Below, piece after piece: positions 1 to 5,106 of a stretch of 10,495 nucleotides of DNA. The stretch lies in contig DATLAN010000597.1 of assembly GCA_035527455.1 (NCBI GenBank), positions 1 through 10,495 of the forward strand, in the 5' to 3' direction. The position numbers and the translations under genes are program-made. Positions within the stretch are counted from its first letter, which is position 1. Every line of letters begins with the position of its first letter. This DNA is from DATLAN01 sp035527455 (GTDB lineage Bacteria; Planctomycetota; Planctomycetia; Pirellulales; Thermoguttaceae). A model generated the notes under the pieces. That model made no database searches. It saw only the letters and a list, made by a program, of their open reading frames with translations, and was not told where the DNA came from.

Positions 1-19
1 TGCTGGGGGTTGGGGATTA

Positions 20-54
20 GGGGCGAGGGGCGAGGGGCGAGGGGCGAGGGGCGA
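20..54 (+). repeat. Tandem heptamer (GGGGCGA)x5
   Basis: Five perfect head-to-tail copies of GGGGCGA, followed by a further GGG. The preceding bases (5-19) are also G-rich, with runs of five and four Gs, so the + strand could form a G-quadruplex. The repeat is intergenic and lies downstream of the acetyltransferase gene, which is read on the other strand. Period-7 intergenic repeats are known in other bacteria, such as the heptanucleotide STRR repeats of cyanobacteria. No function can be read from the sequence. Confidence 0.9.
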
Positions 55-87
55 GGGATATCTCCCAAATCGCCGTTGCCGACCGGA

Positions 88-128
88 CCCAATCCCTAAC
101 CCCAATCCCCTAATCCCTAATCCCTAAC
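88..128 (-). repeat. Degenerate telomere-like array, first block
   Basis: On the + strand this is a run of CCCTAAT, CCCTAAC and CCCCAAT units. On the - strand it reads as (A/T)TTAGGG-type repeats with six runs of three or more Gs. Most units are 7 bases and a few are shorter. The G-rich strand is opposite to that of the block at 20-54, so bases 5-22 and this block are partly complementary and could pair as an imperfect hairpin. It is intergenic. Confidence 0.75.
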
Positions 129-143
129 GCGGCCTTTGGCCGC
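129..143. repeat. Perfect 6-bp hairpin with TTT loop
   Basis: GCGGCC, TTT, GGCCGC forms a perfect stem-loop. It has no T-tract in either direction, so it is a weak case for an intrinsic terminator. With the next hairpin it forms a pair between two telomere-like repeat blocks. Confidence 0.7.
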
Positions 144-151
144 AACCAAAC

Positions 152-167
152 GGCGGGCAAGCCCGCC
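152..167. repeat. Perfect 7-bp palindrome GGCGGGC/GCCCGCC
   Basis: GGCGGGC and GCCCGCC are separated by AA, giving a near-continuous GC-rich palindrome eight bases after the previous hairpin. It may be a REP-like element or help stop transcription. The sequence alone cannot decide. Confidence 0.7.
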
Positions 168-237
168 CGCTAAACAGTGTTTTCACGACTTGTTATGTCA
201 AACATGCGCGCACCGTGCACACAAGTTGTGACGAAAG

Positions 238-264
238 CCCCTAATCCCTAACCCCTAACCCCTA
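238..264 (-). repeat. Telomere-like TTAGGGG array abutting a stop codon
   Basis: On the - strand the block reads TAGGGG, TTAGGGG, TTAGGG, ATTAGGGG, with four G-runs spaced by 3-4 bases (G-quadruplex-capable). The first TAG of the array, at 264-262, is the stop codon of the acetyltransferase gene, so the repeat begins exactly where the coding sequence ends. Its unit matches that of the block at 88-128. Confidence 0.8.
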
Positions 265-822
265 CGCATACACCCCATCCACGGCCTTGAAAACGGTCTT
301 CACCAGGCTGAACCCGAGCCGGCGATAGAGCCGGATGGCCCCGTCGTTCTGAGCGGTCACTTCGAGGGTTACCCGTTTGAGCCCGGCTTGGCGGAAACCC
401 TTCAGCGAGCAAAACAGCAGCCGGGTGCCCAAGCCGAAGTCGCGGTGGCCCGGCGCGATCCCCAGGTTCTGGATGGCCCCGATGCCGTCCCGGTTGCGGA
501 CCCCCTGGACGGTGCCGCAATACACCGGCCGCGCGGCGCCGTTGGGCAGGTGCTCGGCCAGCCAGGTAGCCTCCGGCAGGAATCCCGGTTTCTCGCTGAT
601 TTCGGTCATCAGCCGCCGGCACCCGGCCAGCTCGCCCAGGCACGGGAAGACGTTCGCGTCGATCTCGTCCCGGAAGCTGCGGTACTTGGCCTCGGCATAC
701 GCGTCCAGCAGAGACCCCTCCCACGGAATGAACCGATACCCCTGAGGTGGCGCCGACGGCGAAAAATCCCGTCCCGGCAGATCGATCTCCATGCGATATC
801 GTTTGAAATACGTCAGGTTCAT
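262..822 (-). CDS. GNAT-family N-acetyltransferase
   Basis: Predicted to transfer an acetyl group from acetyl-CoA to an unidentified amine; probably cytosolic, as no signal peptide or membrane segment is visible. The 186-residue protein fits a single GNAT domain. The acetyl-CoA pyrophosphate loop (motif A) is visible as GIAPGHRDFGLG followed by a helix, around residues 120-135. Motif B follows as NDGAIRLYRRLGF about 30 residues later. The ATG at 822 is preferred because the protein then opens MNLTYFKRYRMEIDL. A TTG 12 codons upstream (858) would add a less plausible leader. Neither start has a strong Shine-Dalgarno. The gene is monocistronic and divergent from the hip genes. Its stop codon lies in a telomere-like repeat, so the extreme C-terminus may have been altered. 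The family is confident and the substrate unknown. Confidence 0.85.
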   Translation of the reverse strand: MNLTYFKRYRMEIDLPGRDFSPSAPPQGYRFIPWEGSLLDAYAEAKYRSFRDEIDANVFPCLGELAGCRRLMTEISEKPGFLPEATWLAEHLPNGAARPVYCGTVQGVRNRDGIGAIQNLGIAPGHRDFGLGTRLLFCSLKGFRQAGLKRVTLEVTAQNDGAIRLYRRLGFSLVKTVFKAVDGVYA

Positions 823-1030
823 GCGAACAGACCGCCCGCAAGGACGGGTATCTGGCAATCACGTTCAGGGCAAGCAGGCTGCGCCGTGCGACTCCCAATG
901 CTATCTTCCTGTGTGGCAACGGTCAACTTCCGAGCGAATGCGTGTGGAGTGGGTCGATTTTCGCTTGCTCGATTCGGCCTGCGACCGCGCATTGCGATCG
1001 GCAAGAGTTTGTTGTCTGCCGGTGAAAATC

Positions 1031-1058
1031 TGGCTCGGACAAGCCGATGCTGTAGAAT
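1031..1058 (+). promoter_or_regulatory. Weak candidate promoter for hipS-hipT
   Basis: TAGAAT at 1053-1058 is a fair -10 box. TGGCTC at 1031-1036 lies 16 bases upstream but is a poor -35 match. No operator-like inverted repeat stands out. Transcripts from here would have a leader of about 145 bases. Confidence 0.25.
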
Positions 1059-1197
1059 GCAGCGGGAACTGGGCGAACTTGTAAGGGTCTGCACCTGTCT
1101 GGTTTGCGATGCGGACGGGAACACGCCGACGCTGAGAGGGGCGCTGAAAGCGGGCGCTTCCAAGGTTCGCCCATATGCCGGCAAGTAGAGCCCCCCC

Positions 1198-1204
1198 GGA
1201 GAGG
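1198..1204 (+). promoter_or_regulatory. Ribosome binding site deciding the hipS start
   Basis: GGAGAGG lies 7 bases before the GTG at 1212. This supports GTG 1212 over the in-frame ATG at 1104, which would add 36 residues unlike any HipA N-terminus. Confidence 0.75.
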
Positions 1205-1211
1205 TTGTGTT

Positions 1212-1547
1212 GTGAAGAAACGAATTGGCAGGGTTTGCCTGGCGGGAAAGCCGGTCGGCACCATCGAGGAAGTGGACGGCAACACCCGGTTCACGTACTT
1301 GGCCGAGTGGCTGAATCGGCCAGACGCTGTGCCCGTCTCGCTGACACTTCCGCTGCGCGACGAGCCGTACCTGTCGAAAGGTCTGCATCCGTTTTTCGAG
1401 AATCTGCTTCCTGAAGGGTGGCTGTTGGAGGTCTCCACGAAGACCCTGAAGATCTCGAAGTCCGACCCGTTCGGGCTGCTACTGGCAACATGCGGCGATT
1501 GTGCCGGTGCCGTGGAAGTCATCCGCATCGAATCTGCAGACAGCTAG
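1212..1547 (+). CDS. hipS: HipS-like protein (HipA N-terminal domain, stand-alone)
   Basis: A 111-residue stand-alone version of the HipA N-terminal subdomain. In the E. coli O127 HipBST system the corresponding small protein, HipS, is the antitoxin that neutralises the HipT kinase. The antitoxin role here is inferred from that. Evidence: an opening strand-turn-strand (KRIGRVCLAGKPVGTIEE), then SLTLPLRDEPY near residues 43-53 and the family signature FFENLLPEGW at residues 61-70. The end falls at the usual border between the HipA N-terminal domain and kinase core. GTG start with a good ribosome site. The stop is followed 2 bases later by the kinase ATG, so the two are almost certainly co-transcribed and translationally coupled. 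It could also be described as the N-terminal half of a split HipA. The symbol is by analogy. Confidence 0.8.
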   Translation: MKKRIGRVCLAGKPVGTIEEVDGNTRFTYLAEWLNRPDAVPVSLTLPLRDEPYLSKGLHPFFENLLPEGWLLEVSTKTLKISKSDPFGLLLATCGDCAGAVEVIRIESADS

Positions 1548-1549
1548 CC

Positions 1550-2473
1550 ATGGGAACATGCACAATTTGCCTGGGTACAACGGCGGAGAACGTCGAATAC
1601 CATGAAGCTTGTATCAAGTCCCTATTCGGCGCGAGAGTTCTTCCGAGTCTCGACTTCGAGTTGAGCCAGCTTTACCGACTTGCCGCCAAGATGGCAGGCA
1701 AGATGTCCATTTCCGGCGTTCAGGAGAAGGTCTCCCTGAAGCTTTCTTCGGGCAAGTCGAAACTCGTCGTCGCAGCGGTGGGCGGCCGCTACCTGCTCAA
1801 ACCCGAGTCATCGAGGTTCTCTTGCTTGCCGCAGAATGAACATCTCACGATGCGGCTGGCGTCCCAGGCCGGGATCGAAATTCCCCAATGCGGACTGGTG
1901 CGACTAAGGGACAGGTCGGCTGCCTACGTGATTGCGAGATTCGATCGTCTGGACGACGGCAGCAAACTCCAAGTCGAGGATTTCTGCCAACTTGCCAAGA
2001 AACCCCTTCGCGACAAGTATGACGGATCGGCGGAACTTTGCGTGCGAATTCTGCACAAGTATGCATCGGAGCCGCTCGTCGAAATCCGCAACCTTTACCG
2101 CCTCTTGCTGTTCGGCTGGTGGGTCGCCAATGGCGACATGCACTTGAAGAACTTCTCTATTATGACGACGCCGGACGGGATCCGGCGTCTTTCGCCCGCC
2201 TACGATCTGGTTTGCACGAAATTAGTCTTGCCCGAGGACCTCCTCGCCCTACCGGTCGGCGGTAAGAACAAGAACCTGACTCGCCGCAGTTGGCTCGATC
2301 TGGCCGAATACTGCAAGCTGCCGAAGCAGGCAGCCGAACGGCTGATCGCCGATCAGATCGAAGCGCTGGAACCGTCCCTGGCGTTGATCTCCAATTCCTT
2401 CATGCCGGACGAGATGAAGCATGCCTACGAGAGAATCGTTCGTGACAACACGGCGATCCTGGCCGGCCAATAG
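1550..2473 (+). CDS. hipT: HipT/HipA-type serine kinase toxin
   Basis: A 307-residue HipA-fold Ser/Thr kinase core. E. coli HipA phosphorylates glutamyl-tRNA synthetase and HipT tryptophanyl-tRNA synthetase, so a tRNA synthetase target is a reasonable guess. Seen in sequence: a Gly-rich loop SISGVQEK (residues 53-60) with two serines like the HipT autophosphorylation motif, YLLKP with a probable ATP-binding lysine (K84), NEH at 96-98, the catalytic loop NGDMHLKN (D196, N201), and PAYD with the probable metal-binding D219. The N-terminus has C4-x2-C7-x10-H18-x2-C21, a likely zinc knuckle seen in some split HipA proteins. The ATG at 1550 is chosen because it follows the hipS stop by 2 bases and begins at this knuckle. 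The longer frame from 1418 overlaps hipS and is not protein-like. All key kinase residues are present, so it should be active. Confidence 0.85.
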   Translation: MGTCTICLGTTAENVEYHEACIKSLFGARVLPSLDFELSQLYRLAAKMAGKMSISGVQEKVSLKLSSGKSKLVVAAVGGRYLLKPESSRFSCLPQNEHLTMRLASQAGIEIPQCGLVRLRDRSAAYVIARFDRLDDGSKLQVEDFCQLAKKPLRDKYDGSAELCVRILHKYASEPLVEIRNLYRLLLFGWWVANGDMHLKNFSIMTTPDGIRRLSPAYDLVCTKLVLPEDLLALPVGGKNKNLTRRSWLDLAEYCKLPKQAAERLIADQIEALEPSLALISNSFMPDEMKHAYERIVRDNTAILAGQ

Positions 2474-2485
2474 GTGCCTAAGGGT

Positions 2486-2619
2486 CCGCGCAGAAATAAC
2501 CTGACATTTTTCAGCGAGGGTGGCACGCCCTGAGGAACGAAGGGCGTGGAAAACCTGCCAAACCACGCCCTTCGTTCCTCAGGGCGTGCCACCCAATTGG
2601 ACAAGTTATTTCTGCGCGG
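2486..2619. repeat. Nested inverted repeat, MITE-like palindrome
   Basis: A perfect 32-base inner inverted repeat (2518-2549 and 2563-2594) encloses a 13-base loop. It is itself enclosed by a perfect 15-base outer inverted repeat (2486-2500, CCGCGCAGAAATAAC, and 2605-2619). The spacers between inner and outer arms are 17 and 10 bases. The inner arms contain TGGCACGCCCTGAGG and a second internal palindromic part, ACGCCCT/AGGGCGT. It lies between the converging hipT and nfo genes and could stop transcription from both sides as a long RNA hairpin, though no T-tract follows. The two-tier design resembles a small non-autonomous mobile element with terminal inverted repeats. No target-site duplication was found. 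Confidence 0.85.
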
Positions 2620-2627
2620 GTTCTAAC

Positions 2628-3482
2628 TCAAACAATCAAACCGCGCAACGTCGCCAGATTGATCGCGTCCCAATCGACCCCGTGCTCTTCTCCTTTGGGC
2701 GTTTCGAGATACATCGGCACTTTGCGGAACCGGCGGTCGCAGAGGAGGTGGCGGAAGGGTTCCAGGCCCATCCGGCCGCGGCCGATGTGGGCGTGGCGGT
2801 CGACGCGGGAGCCGAGTTCGCGGCGGCTGTCGTTGAGGTGGAACGCCTTGATCCGCTTGACGCCGACCGTGGCGCCGAACGCCCGCATTGTCGCCCGATA
2901 CGCATCGAGTGTCCCCATCGCATATCCGGCCGCAAAAACGTGACAGGTGTCGAAACAGACGTCCAGCCGATCGGGGTCCTTTACGCCGTCGAGGATGGCG
3001 GCCAGATGCTCGAATCGCCACCCGATCGAGGTGCCCTGCCCGGCGGTCGTCTCCAGCAGACAACGGGCTTTCGATCCCCGGGTCTGCTCGTGGACTTCGT
3101 CCAACGCCCGGCTGATCCGCCGCAACCCTCGGGCCTCGCTACTGGTGGTGTAAGCCCCGGGATGGGTGACGACGTACGGGATCCCGAGCGTTTCCGCCCG
3201 GCGGAGTTCTTCTACGAAAGCGTCGATCGACTTTCGCCAAAGGTTCCGGTCCGGGCTGGCCAGATTGATCAGGTAGGAGTCGTGGGCGATCGGGTGGGAG
3301 ATACCCCACCGGGCCAAGGCATCGCGGAACAGCCGGCCCTCGGCCGCGGTGAGGTCTTTCGCCCGCCACTGGGTGTTGTTTTTCGTGAATAGCTGGACGC
3401 AATCACACCCGCATAGGTGGGCTCGTTCCACCGCCATGTGATGTCCGCCGACTATCGACATGTGAGCGCCGAGCAGGGCCAT
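2628..3482 (-). CDS. nfo: Endonuclease IV (AP endonuclease)
   Basis: Apurinic/apyrimidinic endonuclease of the TIM-barrel endonuclease IV family. It cuts DNA 5' of abasic sites and clears blocked 3' ends in base-excision repair, in the cytosol. The 284-residue length is standard. All nine metal ligands of E. coli Nfo can be aligned: H67, H107, E144, D178, H181, H215, D228, H230 and E260. They lie in the motifs HDSYLINLA, VTHPGAY, LETTAGQG, CFDTCH, FHLND, DRHAHIG and LETPKG. The ATG at 3482 gives MALLGAHMSIVGG, the normal family start. No clear Shine-Dalgarno is visible. It converges with hipT across the nested palindrome and diverges from the next + strand gene. Nothing suggests truncation. 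Trinuclear zinc binding is known for the family. Confidence 0.97.
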   Translation of the reverse strand: MALLGAHMSIVGGHHMAVERAHLCGCDCVQLFTKNNTQWRAKDLTAAEGRLFRDALARWGISHPIAHDSYLINLASPDRNLWRKSIDAFVEELRRAETLGIPYVVTHPGAYTTSSEARGLRRISRALDEVHEQTRGSKARCLLETTAGQGTSIGWRFEHLAAILDGVKDPDRLDVCFDTCHVFAAGYAMGTLDAYRATMRAFGATVGVKRIKAFHLNDSRRELGSRVDRHAHIGRGRMGLEPFRHLLCDRRFRKVPMYLETPKGEEHGVDWDAINLATLRGLIV

Positions 3483-3622
3483 GGCAGGAGATTAGCATTC
3501 CGGTCGCAACCGAGAAAGGGCGACGGGGTGTGAGTTTGTCGAAACACCCTTCGGGTCGTTCCGACGAGTTGGACCACTTCCCGTTCGAATTGGGGGGCAC
3601 CTTTTTCGGTTCGCCAAAGTGC

Positions 3623-3652
3623 TTGATCTAACGCGCGGGCATCTCATACAAT
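3623..3652 (+). promoter_or_regulatory. Candidate promoter for the 3706 gene
   Basis: TTGATC (3623-3628) and TACAAT (3647-3652) are separated by 18 bases, a reasonable sigma-70-like match. Transcription would start near 3660, which supports translation from 3706 rather than from the GTG at 3658. Confidence 0.45.
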
Positions 3653-3705
3653 GAACTGTGGAGAGGGTTGTTCGGGCGGCAGGTCTTGCGCTCAGGGGAG
3701 GAGTC

Positions 3706-4197
3706 ATGCCTGGGTTATGGTGGATTGCGGTGGTCGTGGGGACGGTCTCGGCCGTTTTGCTCCTATATTGGCGCTCCGGACGGGCGGCGGCGTTGGAGGC
3801 CCGATTTGCTCGGGCCCGGAAGGGTTTCCACCTCCAACGCGAGCGATTGGAGGCCAAGTTCGTCCAGTTGGCCGCGGCCAAGGCCCGGCCGAACGGCCCC
3901 CAATGGACCGAGTCGGATTTCGACGACGGCGTGGCCTACGTGCGAAACCGCAAGAGCGGCGAGCTGCTGGCATTCGGCGGCCTGACCGTTCCGGTCGACG
4001 AGTTCGAGGACGCGGCGACCGCCGCCATCAGCGACCTGATCGGCAATCTCCGCTCCGGTACCGTCATTTTCCGATTCGACGGAAAACAGTGGGACACCGA
4101 CGGCCGCGCCATCCTCAATCTCAGCCCCGACGAGGCGATCCGCTTCTACCGCAACGACCTGGAGATGATCGACCAGGAATTGGCCAGGCGGGCGTAA
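3706..4197 (+). CDS. Small membrane-anchored hypothetical protein
   Basis: A 163-residue protein of unrecognised family. One hydrophobic segment (about residues 3-22, PGLWWIAVVV onward) is followed by WRSGR, so a single N-terminal membrane anchor with the rest in the cytoplasm fits the positive-inside rule. Residues about 25-60 are charged and helical, probably a short coiled coil. The remainder is a small mixed domain with the pattern YVRNRKSGELLAFGG, ending in a helix rich in acidic residues. The ATG at 3706 is chosen for its purine-rich ribosome site (GGGGAGGAG, 3695-3703). A GTG at 3658 would add 16 residues before the membrane segment and lies at the predicted transcription start. It is read in the same direction as the NYN nuclease 58 bases downstream and may share its transcript. 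No function is assigned. Confidence 0.75.
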   Translation: MPGLWWIAVVVGTVSAVLLLYWRSGRAAALEARFARARKGFHLQRERLEAKFVQLAAAKARPNGPQWTESDFDDGVAYVRNRKSGELLAFGGLTVPVDEFEDAATAAISDLIGNLRSGTVIFRFDGKQWDTDGRAILNLSPDEAIRFYRNDLEMIDQELARRA

Positions 4198-4202
4198 CGG
4201 AA

Positions 4203-4237
4203 GTCGTCAGTCGTCAGTTGTCAGTTGTCAGTTGTCA
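4203..4237 (+). repeat. Tandem heptamer (GTYGTCA)x5
   Basis: Five head-to-tail heptamers: two GTCGTCA followed by three GTTGTCA. They lie between the stop at 4197 and the NYN nuclease start. The last three copies contain TTG, a start codon in this genome, each in a different frame because 7 is not a multiple of 3. No Shine-Dalgarno lies in the repeat. Bases 4238-4255 may carry a weak one (GGTGG at 4246-4250). Confidence 0.9.
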
Positions 4238-4255
4238 GCAGTTCGCGGTGGCCCG

Positions 4256-4963
4256 TTGTCCATTCTCATCGACGGTTACAATCTGCTGAACGCCTGCGCC
4301 ATCCTCGGCCGCGGCGTGGGGCCGGGCAGTTTGCAGCGGGCACGCCTGGCGATGTTGAACTTCCTGGCCGAGTCGCTTCCGGCGGACGAGATCCCGCGAA
4401 CCACCGTCGTCTTCGACGCCCGGGACGCCCCGCCGGGCTTGCCCCGGGTGGTTTCGCATCGCGGGCTGACGGTCCGTTTCGCTCCTCGAGACGGCGACGC
4501 CGACGCGTTGATCGAGGAATTGATCCGGACCGACTCCTCCCCACGCCGCTTGACGGTCGTATCCAGCGACCATCGCCTCCAGCGGGCCGCTCGGCACCGC
4601 AAGGCCAAGTCCGTCGACAGCGACGTCTGGTACGCCGAGATCGTCCGCCGCCGCCAACAACGGCGCGAACTGGCTGGCGACGTGGCCGAGCGACCCTATG
4701 TCCCGCTTCTGGAAGAGGACGTCAGCTACTGGTTTCGGCAGTTCGGCGGGGCGTCGCTGCTGGTGCAATTGACGGAGATGGAGCAGTCGATCGAAGAGGA
4801 ATTCGCCGAGAAACCTGCCCCAAGCGACCCGGTGTCGGAAGAGGCGCCGCCGATCGAAGAAACGGCGCCCGACAAGCCGACGGCCGAAGAGGCCGCCGCC
4901 TTCGAGAACCCCTTTCCGCCCGGCTATGGCGAGGATCTTTTGAGAGCCGATCCGTCGGAATAG
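4256..4963 (+). CDS. YacP/Rae1-like NYN-domain ribonuclease
   Basis: A 235-residue protein whose first about 165 residues match the YacP-type NYN (PIN-like) nuclease family. Members such as Bacillus Rae1 are ribosome-associated endoribonucleases, so a role in cleaving RNA is likely. Probable metal-binding acidic residues are D6 in SILIDGYNLLNA, D54 in VVFDARD, D81 and D83 in GDADALIEEL, and D105 in VVSSDHRLQ. The C-terminal about 60 residues are rich in E, P and A, low in complexity and probably disordered. Start choice: the TTG at 4256 gives the family opening. A TTG at 4232, inside the heptamer repeat, would add eight residues (MSAVRGGP). No strong ribosome site is seen for either, so translation may depend on the gene upstream. 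No membrane segment. The family is well supported and the exact substrate is not known. Confidence 0.85.
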   Translation: MSILIDGYNLLNACAILGRGVGPGSLQRARLAMLNFLAESLPADEIPRTTVVFDARDAPPGLPRVVSHRGLTVRFAPRDGDADALIEELIRTDSSPRRLTVVSSDHRLQRAARHRKAKSVDSDVWYAEIVRRRQQRRELAGDVAERPYVPLLEEDVSYWFRQFGGASLLVQLTEMEQSIEEEFAEKPAPSDPVSEEAPPIEETAPDKPTAEEAAAFENPFPPGYGEDLLRADPSE

Positions 4964-5003
4964 CCGTCTGCCACGCCCTCAGGGGAAACAGAACACTGGG
5001 ATC

Positions 5004-5084
5004 GGAGCTTGGGAAAAGGAAAGAGCAATGTGGCCATTTCTTTGGAGCGCATGCAGCTTCGTCTCGCGGAGCGAGACAGCTACT
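5004..5084 (-). repeat. Palindromic intergenic repeat, copy A
   Basis: Contains a perfect hairpin GTCTCGC-GGA-GCGAGAC (5061-5077) and the 12-mer GGAGCTTGGGAA (5004-5015). Both recur in copy B at 6699-6811. Read on the - strand, the part from 5084 to about 5030 follows copy B in order: a GTAGC start, the hairpin, GACGAAGCT, then ATGGCCAC versus ATGGCTAC. This copy is therefore inverted relative to copy B, and the two flank the cytochrome gene. Nearby, 4970-4986 (TGCCACGCCCTCAGGGG) recalls part of the 2518-2594 palindrome. Confidence 0.7.
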
Positions 5085-5106
5085 ATGCGACGGCATCCGA
5101 GGTTCG

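Larger units (their letters stand above)
823..1211. other. Divergent intergenic region, no convincing gene
   Basis: This 389-base gap separates the acetyltransferase start from the hipS start. Open frames run through it in more than one frame, but none encodes a recognisable domain or has a good ribosome site. It is where a hipB-type regulator would normally sit upstream of hipS. I looked for a helix-turn-helix protein in all three + frames and saw none. It should hold the hipS promoter, with one weak candidate at 1031-1058. Confidence 0.6.

Noticed and set aside
1..264. True chromosome telomere or replicon end
   Set aside because: The telomere-like units are few, degenerate and in mixed orientation, and coding DNA continues. 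An internal intergenic repeat is far more likely.
388..1188. Long + strand open frame across the acetyltransferase gene and the gap before hipS
   Set aside because: It is the antisense shadow of the acetyltransferase for most of its length. The rest has no recognisable domain.
1057..1188. Short ORF of 43 codons starting MQRELGELVR, like the start of a HipB regulator
   Set aside because: Only about nine residues resemble HipB. No helix-turn-helix follows and there is no clear ribosome site. It could be a decayed remnant but cannot be supported.
2474..2627. Target-site duplication around the nested palindrome
   Set aside because: No clear matching direct repeats of 2-9 bases flank 2486 and 2619, so the mobile-element origin is not proven.
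3526..3549. Hairpin GGGTGT/ACACCC in the nfo upstream region
   Set aside because: The stem is only 6 bp with a 12-base loop and no other supporting signal, so it was not listed as a regulatory site.
3658..3705. GTG start at 3658 for the membrane-anchored protein
   Set aside because: It coincides with the predicted transcription start and lacks the purine-rich site found before the ATG at 3706.
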